NCBI GenBank assembly: GCA_964526035.1
Contig: CAZGKE010000024.1
Coordinates: forward strand, 1 to 30,816
Source: DAOMOD01 sp964526035
GTDB lineage: Bacteria; Pseudomonadota; Gammaproteobacteria; Xanthomonadales; BPKI01
DNA length: 30,816 nucleotides
Reading direction: 5' to 3'
The number at the start of each line of letters is the position of its first letter. The stretch's first letter is position 1. Positions 12,540 to 20,485 of the stretch are shown piece by piece. Below the pieces are notes generated by a model. It searched no databases and was not told where the DNA came from. It saw only the letters and a program-made list of their open reading frames with translations. The position numbers and the translations under genes are program-made.

Positions 12540-13193
12540 ATGAGCGATGCACCTCCAGCACCACCATTGCCAGACCATGGCTGGCGGGTATTCCTGCGCT
12601 GGGTGTCCGAGCACGACGACAGCTGGATTTTCACTACCCTCTACATCGGTCTCGCGGTGGTGCTCAGTATCTGGATCTCGCTTTTCTGGCTGGTGGCCGT
12701 GGTGGCCGCGCACGGCGCGCTGGAGTGGTGGGCACTGCGCCAGCGCGGCTATGCCGGTCCATTGTTTGGTCCGATCACCTGGCATCTCAAACTCGACCTG
12801 GCGCTGATCCTGTTCGCGCTGTGGCTGGGCGTCTACATGGAGACACTGTTCGGCATTGCGGGCATCGGTACGGTGGCGCGCTCCGGTGCACAGGCTGGCG
12901 CCCGCTTTGTCGCATGGCAGCGTGTGCTCCGCGGGGCATTGCTCACCGTCGACGATGCAGCCCAGGTGGTGCGCGCCGTCGCGACGCGCGGCAAACGTCA
13001 CAACGGTAAAGGTGAGGCGATGCCCACCAGCTGGCTGGGTCGATGGTCGCGCGGCGACATGGCGGTGCTCGGCTTTGGCACAGTGTGGCTGGTGCTGATC
13101 CTGCTTTCGCCATGGCTGACAGAGCACACGGCGCTCAGTGCGCTGCAGGTGATGGCCACCGACCTGCATCCGTGGCCGCCTTCGGATGACTGA
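12540..13193 (+). CDS. Integral membrane protein of unknown function
   Basis: A 217-residue protein. Predicted membrane segments are at about 29-66 (IFTTLYIGLAVVLSIWISL, then WLVAVVAAHGALEWW), 84-110 (LDLALILFALWLGVYMETLF) and 174-192 (MAVLGFGTVWLVLILLSPWL). A soluble loop from about 111 to 170 is alanine-, arginine- and glycine-rich (SGAQAGARFVAWQRVLRG, VRAVATRGKRHNGKG). I recognise no family. It begins 46 bp after the GDPD gene, possibly cotranscribed, and its stop codon directly abuts the stop of the convergent C13-protease gene with no bases between. Confidence 0.75.
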   Translation: MSDAPPAPPLPDHGWRVFLRWVSEHDDSWIFTTLYIGLAVVLSIWISLFWLVAVVAAHGALEWWALRQRGYAGPLFGPITWHLKLDLALILFALWLGVYMETLFGIAGIGTVARSGAQAGARFVAWQRVLRGALLTVDDAAQVVRAVATRGKRHNGKGEAMPTSWLGRWSRGDMAVLGFGTVWLVLILLSPWLTEHTALSALQVMATDLHPWPPSDD

Positions 13194-14639
13194 CTAGCGT
13201 TCGCCGAACTCCAACTCGTCGTCGCGTTGCGCGGCTGTCGTGGAAGCACTGTCGGTCGCGCCCTCGAACGCGAGCGCCGGCCCCGGCTCGATGGTGTCCG
13301 ACCAGGCGCGCAGCTTGGCTTCGATCAGCGGGGTCGAACTGATCTGCGGATCCGAGGCGGTGAAATCCTCAGCCTCTTCCCATTCGCCGATCAAGTCACG
13401 GGCGACGTGAAAGGCGGCCACCAGATCTCCGGTACCGTTCAGCGCCTCGGCGAAGTAGGCGCGCCCGAACCATGTGATCTCGCTTTCGGGCCCGCAGCCG
13501 AAGGAACTGCGGTCGGCACGGGAAGCGGTCATCACCAGGGTGGTGGCATCGCTCAACGCCTCGACGAAGCCGCCCGAATAGCACGCCGAAACCAGCAGCA
13601 CGCGCCAGCGGATCCCGGCGTCGTCGAGCGCATCGCGGAGGTCGGACGGCGCGATCTGCGTCAGCGGCAGCGGCGGCAGGTTCACGTGGAGACGGTGATC
13701 TTCGCTGCCGTGCGTGGTGAGGAACAGGAACACGATGTCCTCGTCGGTATCGATGATCCTGCCGAGGCCGGCAAGGGCATGACGCAGGTTGCTCAGAGAT
13801 GCCAGTGGGCGTTCTGCCGGCGCGCGCAGATCGTTGCCGAGTACGAGGGTTCTGTTCTCGGCGTCAAAGCGTTGTGCGATCAGTTTCGCAGCGTAGTCCG
13901 CCTCCTGCGCGAACACGCGCTCGCTGCCGTCGGCACCGAAGGCGAGGAAGTAGAGGTCGGGCGTTCCGGGTCGCTGAGCCGCCAATGCATCCAGCGCGGT
14001 GTCGACGCGAGCCTGCTGCTGGTACATCAGGCGCTCGGCATCGAAGTGTGGCCACTCCGGCGTGTCATTTTCGCGGGAGCCGTAGGCCACCTCCCAGTCG
14101 GTGTCCATGATCGGCCAGCGCGGCAAGAGTACCAGTGTGGCCATGACCAGCGTCGTCCCGACCAATGTCGCAGAAAGGCGTTGCCATCGGTTCGAACGCG
14201 GATCGATCCCGTCGAGCAGTCGCCACAGCACCAGCAGCACCCACACGCCAGCGATCAGAACCAGCCAGCGCCAGTCGGGATTGAGTGTGGCACGCAACGC
14301 ATGAAGCAGCAGCGCCTGCGCGGAAAGCGTCAGCAGCAGCATGGCGGTCACCGCATGACGCAACGCGGGGCGCCGACTCAGACCAGCGATAGCCAGTCCC
14401 GCCACGCCGACCAGCGCCAGCACGCCGATCATGGACAGCACGCCCCACATCTCGAATCGAAGCGGCGGCTGCGCCAGCCAGGCATCGACCGCGGACACCG
14501 CCAACACGAAGATCAGCGCAGCGCCGACGACGTGCCCCGGGCGGACGCGTCGCGGGTCGATGAAGCGGGGCCTGACCAGCAGCAGCAGCCCGAATGTGGA
14601 CAGCAGCAGCCAGCGCAGCGTCTTGACGGATTCAGTCAA
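13194..14639 (-). CDS. Polytopic membrane protein with C13 (legumain-like) protease domain
   Basis: About 481 residues with the TTG start at 14639, which overlaps the mtnC stop (14632-14634). ATG 14699 would give 501 residues but overlaps mtnC by 68 bp. The first 180 residues hold about six membrane segments (LRWLLLSTFGLLLLV, VVGAALIFVLAVSAV, MWGVLSMIGVLALVGVAGLA, MLLLTLSAQALLLHAL, WLVLIAGVWVLLVLW, LVGTTLVMATLVLL). The soluble part carries the clan CD dyad: H310 in FLTTHGSEDH and C353 in LLVSACYSGGFVEAL (short numbering). This matches Peptidase_C13, the legumain/GPI-transamidase family. The substrate and cleavage specificity are unknown. The gene closes the mtnB-mtnD-mtnC operon. Confidence 0.82.
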   Translation of the reverse strand: MTESVKTLRWLLLSTFGLLLLVRPRFIDPRRVRPGHVVGAALIFVLAVSAVDAWLAQPPLRFEMWGVLSMIGVLALVGVAGLAIAGLSRRPALRHAVTAMLLLTLSAQALLLHALRATLNPDWRWLVLIAGVWVLLVLWRLLDGIDPRSNRWQRLSATLVGTTLVMATLVLLPRWPIMDTDWEVAYGSRENDTPEWPHFDAERLMYQQQARVDTALDALAAQRPGTPDLYFLAFGADGSERVFAQEADYAAKLIAQRFDAENRTLVLGNDLRAPAERPLASLSNLRHALAGLGRIIDTDEDIVFLFLTTHGSEDHRLHVNLPPLPLTQIAPSDLRDALDDAGIRWRVLLVSACYSGGFVEALSDATTLVMTASRADRSSFGCGPESEITWFGRAYFAEALNGTGDLVAAFHVARDLIGEWEEAEDFTASDPQISSTPLIEAKLRAWSDTIEPGPALAFEGATDSASTTAAQRDDELEFGER

Positions 14640-15312
14640 TGACGACCCCGTCGAAGTCGCGCGCCAGCGGATGGCGGCATTGCGCCGGAGGGTCGCCATC
14701 GCGCACCAGCAGGGCGGTGCGCATGCCGTTCGCGGCGGCCGCGTCGAGTTCGGCCTCTATGTCGGAGAGGAACAGGACTTCCGGGCCATCCATGTCGATG
14801 GCTTCAAGGATGGCTGCGTAGGACTGTGGATCGCGCTTGGCGCCGATTTCGGTATCGAAGTAGCCGGAAAACAGCGGACTGAGATCACCGGCGTCGGTAT
14901 GCGCGAAGAACAGCTTCTGAGCCGCCACCGAACCCGAGCTGTAGACGTACAGCTGCAGGCCGGCATCGTGCCACTCGCGCAGTTTGCGCGGTGCGTCGGG
15001 GTAGACGTGCGCAGTGTAGTCGCCGCGGCTGTAGCCATCCTTCCAGATCATCCCCTGCAGGGCCTTGAGCGCGGTGTGCTTGCGATCCTCATCGATCCAC
15101 TGCTGCAGCAGCTGCACGATGCAGTCGTCATCGACGACGCCCCCGATGTCCAGTGCGGCGGCATCAAGCCAGCGCCGCACCTCGGGCTCCTGGCCATGTC
15201 GGGCGACGAATCCAGGCAATGCCGCGCGTGCATACGGGAACAGCACGTCCTTGACGAAGGCGATCGAGCTGGTGGTGCCTTCGATGTCGGTGAGGATGGC
15301 GCGGATGGGCAT
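14632..15312 (-). CDS. mtnC: Enolase-phosphatase E1 (MtnC)
   Basis: A 226-residue HAD-superfamily enzyme that enolises 2,3-diketo-5-methylthiopentyl-1-phosphate and then dephosphorylates it to acireductone. The HAD nucleophile is D9 with acid E11 in LTDIEGTTSSIAFV, the MtnC-specific form of DxDx(T/V). Later motifs are LYVYSSGSVAAQKLFF (motif II, S-G), the K in IGAKRDPQSY and VLFLSDIEAELDAA. It starts 12 bp after the mtnD stop and overlaps the C13 gene start at its 3' end. It is the third gene of the methionine-salvage operon. Confidence 0.95.
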   Translation of the reverse strand: MPIRAILTDIEGTTSSIAFVKDVLFPYARAALPGFVARHGQEPEVRRWLDAAALDIGGVVDDDCIVQLLQQWIDEDRKHTALKALQGMIWKDGYSRGDYTAHVYPDAPRKLREWHDAGLQLYVYSSGSVAAQKLFFAHTDAGDLSPLFSGYFDTEIGAKRDPQSYAAILEAIDMDGPEVLFLSDIEAELDAAAANGMRTALLVRDGDPPAQCRHPLARDFDGVVID

Positions 15313-15324
15313 GGTAGTCTCGGG

Positions 15325-15870
15325 CTAGTTTTCCAGCCGCGGAAAGCGCTGCGCGATGTCGGTGCCGGTGAAATGTCCCACCCAACCGTCCGCCTCGGTG
15401 AAGAAGCGGATCGCGATGAAGCTCGGGTTGGGCCCCATGTCGAACCAGTGGCGGGTGCTGTCCGGTACGCCGATCAGGTCGCCCGCCTCGCAAAGGATCT
15501 CGTAGATCCTCTCATCCGGGTGCAGCGTGAACAGCCCGGAGCCGGCTACGAAGAAGCGCACCTCGTCCTCCTTGTGGAAGTGCTCTTCGAGAAACTTCTG
15601 GCGCATTGCATCCTTTTGCGGGTGGTCGGGCGCAACGCTCACCACGTCAACACTGTTGAAGCCGTTTTCCGCCACCAGCCGGTTGATGTCCGCGCGATAG
15701 GCGGCCATCACCGCTTCCGGGGTGGCGCCCGGCGCTACCGGCTCGTCGGCCTGCCACTGCTCGAAGCGGACGCCGATGGTCTTGAGCTGTTCGGCCATGG
15801 CGGCGTGGTCGCTGCTCTCGAACAGCGGCGTGGCAGGATCGGATTCGTTGAATATGCGCAGTCGGCTCAT
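15325..15870 (-). CDS. mtnD: Acireductone dioxygenase (MtnD)
   Basis: A 181-residue cupin that oxidises acireductone to the ketoacid precursor of methionine plus formate (Fe form), or to methylthiopropionate, formate and CO (Ni form). The metal ligands H97, H99, E103 in EEHFHKEDEVRFF and H141 in TRHWFDMG are all present and nearly coincide with the Klebsiella numbering. ATG 15870 overlaps the mtnB TGA (ATGA, 15867-15870). The length is normal. Which metal is used cannot be told from sequence. Confidence 0.96.
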   Translation of the reverse strand: MSRLRIFNESDPATPLFESSDHAAMAEQLKTIGVRFEQWQADEPVAPGATPEAVMAAYRADINRLVAENGFNSVDVVSVAPDHPQKDAMRQKFLEEHFHKEDEVRFFVAGSGLFTLHPDERIYEILCEAGDLIGVPDSTRHWFDMGPNPSFIAIRFFTEADGWVGHFTGTDIAQRFPRLEN

Positions 15871-16499
15871 CGGCGTAGTTTTCTCAGGTCAAGCTCACAG
15901 GCGAGCAGAAATTCGAAGGCTTCCAGATGGCGTCGTGTTTCGGCCATGTCGCGACCCCAGGCATACAGGCCGTGCCCGTCGATCAAATAGCCGAAGCATG
16001 GCTCGCCGCTGTCCAGCCGGCGTTCCACCTGGTCAGCCAGTTCCTGCATGTCCTGGGTGTTGGGGAACACCGGCACGCGTAGCGCGGTGGCGTGGGTGGG
16101 AATGCCGCTGAATGCCTTGAGCAGTTCGTAACCGGAAAGTTCCACCGATCCGGCCTCGGCGAACAGTCGGGATGCCACCGTCTGCACGCGCGAGTGGGTA
16201 TGCAGTACGGCGCCGACCTCGGCGTGGCGGGCGTACAGCTGCGTGTGCAGTAGGGTTTCGGCAGAAGGGCGCGCATCGGTGTCGACCGGCTGGCCATCGA
16301 GATCGACCACCATCACATCATCGGCGTCGAGCCGGCCCTTGTCGCGCCCCGACACGGTAACCGCGGCATGCGCCGCATCGAGGCGCATGGAGAAGTTGCT
16401 GCTGGTCGCCGGAGTCCAGCCAAGCGCAGCGAGCTCGCGGCCGGTGGCAGCGATCAGCTCGGCGCAGGCGCGCAGGCCGGGGAAACGATTCTCGTTCAT
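15867..16499 (-). CDS. mtnB: Methylthioribulose-1-phosphate dehydratase (MtnB)
   Basis: A 210-residue class II aldolase/adducin-fold dehydratase that converts methylthioribulose-1-phosphate to the diketo intermediate used by MtnC. Zinc ligands are H100 and H102 in VGAVLHTHSR; TSSNFSMRL and VTVSGRDKG are the N-terminal active-site motifs, and YLIDGHGLYAWGRDM holds the C-terminal histidine. MNENRFPG (16499) is used as start; a TTG directly before it is less likely. It is the first gene of the minus-strand operon mtnB-mtnD-mtnC. No clear SAM or other riboswitch is seen in its short leader, which abuts the MITE-like element. Confidence 0.95.
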   Translation of the reverse strand: MNENRFPGLRACAELIAATGRELAALGWTPATSSNFSMRLDAAHAAVTVSGRDKGRLDADDVMVVDLDGQPVDTDARPSAETLLHTQLYARHAEVGAVLHTHSRVQTVASRLFAEAGSVELSGYELLKAFSGIPTHATALRVPVFPNTQDMQELADQVERRLDSGEPCFGYLIDGHGLYAWGRDMAETRRHLEAFEFLLACELDLRKLRR

Positions 16500-16557
16500 C
16501 AACAGTGCCGATCCTGGGGTGAAGTCAATGCACCGACCGTGAACAATCGGGATGGTA

Positions 16558-16771
16558 GTGTGGTGTTCTGGATACAGGTTGCCGAAATCGCACCGTGGAT
16601 TCGGCTCCGAGGCAAGGCGCGAGGAGGAGGCATAGCACCGCTATGGTGACGACAACCGAGCGAAGCGAAGGCGCAGCGGCCGTAGGCCGCGTAGTCGCGA
16701 AGCGACCGAACGACGCAGCATCGGGGCTGAAGACCAAGCGAGATCGGTAAGGTATATCCGGAACACCGCAC
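16558..16771. mobile_element. MITE-like element with 32-bp terminal inverted repeats
   Basis: The ends, 16558-16589 and 16740-16771, are imperfect inverted repeats matching at 24 of 32 positions, with GTG.GGTGTTC.GGATA at the outer edge. Both flanks carry TA (…GGTA before and TAGTC after), as in TA-duplicating Tc1/mariner or IS630-type transposition. The 150-bp interior has smaller palindromes (GCATAGC ACC GCTATG near 16630, GGCCGTAGGCC) and no gene. It lies in the 324-bp gap between divergent mtnB and HiPIP genes, and no transposase is in the window. Confidence 0.75.
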
Positions 16772-16784
16772 TAGTCTGCGACAA

Positions 16785-16815
16785 TTGGAGTCTCTCTCCA
16801 AGCCATAGCCAGGAG
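16785..16815 (+). promoter_or_regulatory. HiPIP leader hairpin and ribosome-binding site
   Basis: A 6-bp stem TTGGAG/CTCCAA (16785-16790, 16796-16801) with a 5-nt loop stands shortly before a strong AGGAG (16811-16815) that is 8 nt from the HiPIP ATG. The hairpin may stabilise the leader or influence initiation. No firm -35/-10 pair was identified; the promoter may lie at the edge of the MITE-like element, for example near TATATC (16753-16758). Confidence 0.4.
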
Positions 16816-16823
16816 TTCACAGC

Positions 16824-17159
16824 ATGTCCGATATCAGCAATTCACGCCGCCGCGTCATCAAGCTCGCGGTGTTCGGCGCTGCCGCAGTGCCGATGGCACG
16901 CTTCGTCATCCCGACTGCTGGGGCACAGCCGCCGAAGCTGGAGGAATCCAATCCCACCGCGATGGCGCTTGGCTACAAGCACGACACGGCCGAAGTCGAC
17001 CCTGCCAAGTATCCCAATCACAAGGCCGAGCAGCGCTGCGACAACTGCAACCTCATCCAGGGTCCGGACGGCGAGGAATGGCGGCCGTGCGCGATCTTCC
17101 CCGGGGCGCTGGTCGCCTCCGCCGGCTGGTGTGCGGCCTGGGTCAAGAAGCCCGGGTAA
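16824..17159 (+). CDS. High-potential iron-sulfur protein (HiPIP)
   Basis: A 111-residue periplasmic electron carrier with one [4Fe-4S] cluster cycling +2/+3. Residues 1-34 are a Tat signal: SRRRVIKL twin-arginine motif at 7-14, hydrophobic core, and an ARFVIPTAGA cleavage region. The cluster ligands are C72 and C75 (CDNCN), C89 (WRPCAIFPG) and C103 (SAGWCAAW), with normal HiPIP spacing. HiPIPs feed terminal oxidases or photosynthetic reaction centres from bc1 complexes; with no photosynthesis genes here, respiratory use is likely. The gene stands alone, preceded by AGGAG and followed by a strong hairpin at 17178-17210. Confidence 0.95.
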   Translation: MSDISNSRRRVIKLAVFGAAAVPMARFVIPTAGAQPPKLEESNPTAMALGYKHDTAEVDPAKYPNHKAEQRCDNCNLIQGPDGEEWRPCAIFPGALVASAGWCAAWVKKPG

Positions 17160-17177
17160 TCGACTCGACGCCGCGGT

Positions 17178-17210
17178 AGGTTGGGGTAAGCGCTGCGCTT
17201 GCCCCAACCT
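17178..17210 (+). terminator. Long hairpin downstream of the HiPIP gene
   Basis: Two 16-nt arms (17178-17193 and 17195-17210) match at 15 of 16 positions as an inverted repeat, AGGTTGGGG…CCCCAACCT, with a G-T wobble allowing near-perfect pairing. There is no T-run, so it may be a REP-type terminal hairpin that ends or stabilises the HiPIP transcript. It lies 18 bp after the stop. Confidence 0.65.
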
Positions 17211-17309
17211 GCGATTTGATCAAAGCGGACCGAGGGCTTTTTTCCCGTCTCACCTGTGGAGACGCGCGGGTATGGATAATGGCCGCTCGCCTCGGCCCGG
17301 ACGCCCCTC

Positions 17310-18809
17310 ATGCCCGAATCGTTCACTTTTGCTCTGAATCACATCCTCCTCGGCGCCGGTGTGTCGCTGGTGCTTCTGATTGCGCTGCTGTGGCTGGCCT
17401 GGCGCGGCGGCCGCTCGCGGGGATTTGCCGAGCGTGGGTCTGAAGTTGCGACGCTTGCAGCCGAACGCCAGGCCGCGCTGCGCGAGCTGGAGGCGCTGCA
17501 GGCGCGCCTGGACGAAGCCGAGGACGAAGGTCGCTCGCTGGAACGCCAGGTGGAGACCCTGGTCGGCCAGGTCAATCGCCAGCAGGGACAGATGGAGCGG
17601 ATTCCGTCGCTGGAAAAGGCCTTTGCCGAGTCGCAGGCGCGCATTGAAACCCTGGGTGAGAGCCTGCGCGCAAGCGAGCGCCAGAATGCCGAGCTGGCGA
17701 CGCGACTGGAGGCACAGGGCAGGGCGTCCGAAGAAAAGCTCGCCCTGCTGCAAGGTGCCGGCGAACAGCTCAAGGCGAGCTTCCAGGCGTTGGCTCATGA
17801 CATCCTCGAGGACAAGTCGAAACGCTTCACCGAACAGAACGCCGAGCATCTCGGGCAGCTGATCAAACCGCTGCGGGAGGATATCGGCGGCTTCCGCCAG
17901 CTGGTCAGCGAAAGCTATCGCCAGGAGGGCCAGGAGCGCGCCGTACTGCGCGAGCAGATCGAGCAACTGAAGGGACTCAACGAGCGTCTGAGTACCGAGG
18001 CCAGCGCCCTGGCAAAGGCGCTTCGCGGCGACATGCGTACCCAGGGTGCATGGGGCGAGATGATCCTCGAGCGCGTGCTGGAAGCCTCGGGACTGGAGCG
18101 CGGGCGCGAGTTCGAGGTGCAGGTCAGCCTCAAGGATGACGATGGCAGCCGCTGGCGACCGGACGCAATCGTGCGCCTGCCCGAGGAGCGCGATCTCATC
18201 GTTGACGCCAAGGTGTCGCTCACCGCCTATGTGCGCGCCACGGAATCAAACGATGATACGCAGCGCGCCGTTGCCATTGCCGAACACGTCGAATCGCTGC
18301 GTGCCCACATCCGCGGACTGGCCGAGCGTGACTACACGCGACTGCCCGAAGTGCGCAGCCCGGATTTCGTTCTGTTGTTCGTGCCGGTCGAAGCGGCATT
18401 GCACGACGCCATCCGTGCCGACCAGGGACTGCAGGACTACGCGCTGCGCCAACGCGTGGCCCTGGTCGGGCCGAGTACGCTGCTGGTGACGCTGCGCACG
18501 GTTGCCAACCTGTGGCGGCTGGAGACGCAGAACCGCAATGCCCACCGCATCGCCGAACGCGCCGGTCGCCTGTACGACAAGTTCAACGGGTTCATCGCCG
18601 ACCTGCAGAAGGTCGGTTCGGCGCTGGGAACCGCGCAGGGCGCCTGGGACGATGCCTTTGCGAAGCTGTCGCAGGGCCGCGGCAACCTGTTGAGGCAGGT
18701 CGAGCGCCTGCGCGAGCTGGGCGCGCCGGTGAAGAATCCGCTTCCCAAGGGCCTGATCGAGCCGGAAGAGGTGGAAGAAGACGGCGACGAGGAGGCGCCG
18801 CAGCCGTAG
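17310..18809 (+). CDS. rmuC: DNA recombination protein RmuC
   Basis: A 499-residue protein. An N-terminal membrane anchor (about 11-31, ILLGAGVSLVLLIALLWLAW) is followed by a long coiled coil (about 40-180, rich in Glu, Arg, Leu, Gln). Then comes the RmuC domain (about 200-440), which belongs to the PD-(D/E)XK nuclease-like fold: TQGAWGEMILERVLEASGLERG, RPDAIVRLPEERDLIVDAKVSL (the D and DAK are the catalytic-like residues) and PDFVLLFVPVEAALHDAI. RmuC limits recombination at short inverted repeats and restricts phage/plasmid DNA in some bacteria. The acidic tail ends EEVEEDGDEEAPQP. No clear ribosome-binding site precedes ATG 17310. Confidence 0.93.
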   Translation: MPESFTFALNHILLGAGVSLVLLIALLWLAWRGGRSRGFAERGSEVATLAAERQAALRELEALQARLDEAEDEGRSLERQVETLVGQVNRQQGQMERIPSLEKAFAESQARIETLGESLRASERQNAELATRLEAQGRASEEKLALLQGAGEQLKASFQALAHDILEDKSKRFTEQNAEHLGQLIKPLREDIGGFRQLVSESYRQEGQERAVLREQIEQLKGLNERLSTEASALAKALRGDMRTQGAWGEMILERVLEASGLERGREFEVQVSLKDDDGSRWRPDAIVRLPEERDLIVDAKVSLTAYVRATESNDDTQRAVAIAEHVESLRAHIRGLAERDYTRLPEVRSPDFVLLFVPVEAALHDAIRADQGLQDYALRQRVALVGPSTLLVTLRTVANLWRLETQNRNAHRIAERAGRLYDKFNGFIADLQKVGSALGTAQGAWDDAFAKLSQGRGNLLRQVERLRELGAPVKNPLPKGLIEPEEVEEDGDEEAPQP

Positions 18810-18826
18810 CATGCAAGGGTGCCGGC

Positions 18827-18895
18827 GCAGGAGCGGCGAAAGCCGCGATAGACGCTCCGACCGAAGCGCACGATCGCAGCTCTCGCAGCTCCTGC
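18827..18895. repeat. REP-like inverted pair between rmuC and the symporter gene
   Basis: GCAGGAGC (18827-18834) and its reverse complement GCTCCTGC (18888-18895) bound the element. Inside is a hairpin GCGGC-GAAA-GCCGC (18833-18846). Together this resembles the GTAGGAGCGGC…GCCGCGA REP common in xanthomonads. The core 18834-18848 is an inverted copy of 59-73. The element sits between two convergent genes, as REP pairs commonly do. Confidence 0.7.
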
Positions 18896-18938
18896 AATTC
18901 CCCGCTCCCCGCTACGCGCGTTCCGACTCCCAGGAGCG

Positions 18939-20465
18939 CTACCTCTCCCTCGTCGACTGGATCTCCCCCGACTTGAGCTTTCCGAGGTACCTGTCCAACT
19001 CGCGCTTGACGATCGGCGCCAGCAGGTACAGGCCGATGATGTTGGGCACCGACATGATGAAGATCATCGCGTCGGAGAAATCGAGCACGATGCCGAGGTT
19101 GGCTGCTGCACCGATGATGACGAAGACACAGAACAACAGTTTGTAGCCCAGCCGCACTTGCTGCGACTCGCCGAACAGGTAGCAGGCCGACTTCTCGCCG
19201 TAGTAGCTCCACGCAAGCATCGTGGAGAAGGCGAACAGGAACACCGCCAGTGCCAGCACGTAGGGGAACCACGAGAGCACCGAAGCGTAGGCGTTGGAGG
19301 TCAGCTCGACGCCGTTACCGCTTCCGCCCTGGTACATGCCGGTAATGATGATGACCAGCGCGGTCATGGTGCAGATCACCACGGTGTCGATGAATGGTTC
19401 CCACAGGGCGACCAGGCCCTCGGTGATCGGCTCCTTGGTGCGCACCGCCGCGTGCGCGATGGCTGCGGAGCCGATGCCGGCCTCATTGGAGAACGCGGCA
19501 CGCTGGAAGCCGACGATGAGCACGCCGATGAAGCCGCCGAAGCCTGCTTCCGGCGTGAAGGCGCCGGCAATGATCAGGCTGAAGGCATTGGGAATCTGTG
19601 CGGCGTTCACGGCCAGGATGTAGAGGCCGGCGGCGAGATAGATCACGGCCATCAAAGGCACCACGCGCGAAGTCACCCGCGCAATCGACTTGATGCCGCC
19701 GATGATGACCAGGCCCACGAGGACCGCCATGCCCAGTCCGAACAACCATCCCTTGTCGGCGAGGAAGCTGTCGGCGCCTCCCGAGATGTTGACCATCTGC
19801 TGGAAGGTCTGGTTGGCCTGGAACATGTTGCCGCCGCCCAGCGAGCCGCCGATGCAGCAGATGGCGAACACCACCGCCAGCACCTTGCCGAAGGTGGCGA
19901 GGCTGGGCGAGCGCTCGGCCAGTCCGCGTGACAGGTAGTACATCGGGCCGCCGGATACGCTGCCGTCGGCATTTTCACGACGGTATTTCACACCCAGCGT
20001 GCATTCGCAGAACTTGGTCGACATGCCGAGCACGCCGGCCACGATCATCCAGAAGGTGGCGCCCGGGCCACCGAGGGTGATGGCCACCGCCACGCCGGCG
20101 ATGTTGCCCAGCCCGACGGTGCCGGAAAGGGCAGTGGACAGCGCCTGGAAGTGACTGACCTCTCCGGTGTCCTTCGGGTTGGAGTAGTCGCCGCGGATCA
20201 GCCGGAAACCGTGGCCGAAGCCGCGGATGTTGATGAAGCGGAAGTAGACCGTCAGCACCACCGCTGCGATCACCAGCCAAACCACGATCAGCGGCAGGTT
20301 GATGCCTTCGGCCACCTGCACCGAATAGAACACTGCGCGGATGATCGGCAACAGGATCGGCGCCACCCAGGACTCGATGGCCTGGTCGATGCCGCTCGGT
20401 TCCTGTGCCTGCGCCAGGGGTGCGAGAAGCATGCAGAGGGATGCAAGAGCAATTCTGGGATTCAT
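18939..20465 (-). CDS. Sodium:alanine/amino-acid symporter, AGCS family
   Basis: A 508-residue transporter. MNPRIALASLCMLLAPLAQAQ looks like a signal-type N-terminus, followed by about 10-11 membrane segments. The family signature GTVGLGNIAGVAVAITLGGPGATFWM is present, with NEAGIGSAAIAHAAV in the second half. It should import alanine, glycine or glutamine with sodium; the specificity within the family is not clear. The start at 20465 was chosen because GGAGG lies about 11 nt upstream and it follows the NhaC stop by 20 bp; the frame runs on upstream but overlaps nhaC. Pairing with a sodium/proton antiporter suggests coupled sodium cycling. Confidence 0.92.
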   Translation of the reverse strand: MNPRIALASLCMLLAPLAQAQEPSGIDQAIESWVAPILLPIIRAVFYSVQVAEGINLPLIVVWLVIAAVVLTVYFRFINIRGFGHGFRLIRGDYSNPKDTGEVSHFQALSTALSGTVGLGNIAGVAVAITLGGPGATFWMIVAGVLGMSTKFCECTLGVKYRRENADGSVSGGPMYYLSRGLAERSPSLATFGKVLAVVFAICCIGGSLGGGNMFQANQTFQQMVNISGGADSFLADKGWLFGLGMAVLVGLVIIGGIKSIARVTSRVVPLMAVIYLAAGLYILAVNAAQIPNAFSLIIAGAFTPEAGFGGFIGVLIVGFQRAAFSNEAGIGSAAIAHAAVRTKEPITEGLVALWEPFIDTVVICTMTALVIIITGMYQGGSGNGVELTSNAYASVLSWFPYVLALAVFLFAFSTMLAWSYYGEKSACYLFGESQQVRLGYKLLFCVFVIIGAAANLGIVLDFSDAMIFIMSVPNIIGLYLLAPIVKRELDRYLGKLKSGEIQSTRER

Positions 20466-20485
20466 CGGGAAAGTGGCCTCCGGAT

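Noticed and set aside
13227..14642. A 471-codon open frame opposite the C13-protease gene
   Set aside because: Gln/His/Arg-rich shadow of the opposite strand; the minus-strand frame has membrane segments and a catalytic dyad.
14431..15990. A 519-codon open frame opposite mtnC and mtnD
   Set aside because: It spans several genes antisense, which only reflects absence of stops in high-GC DNA.
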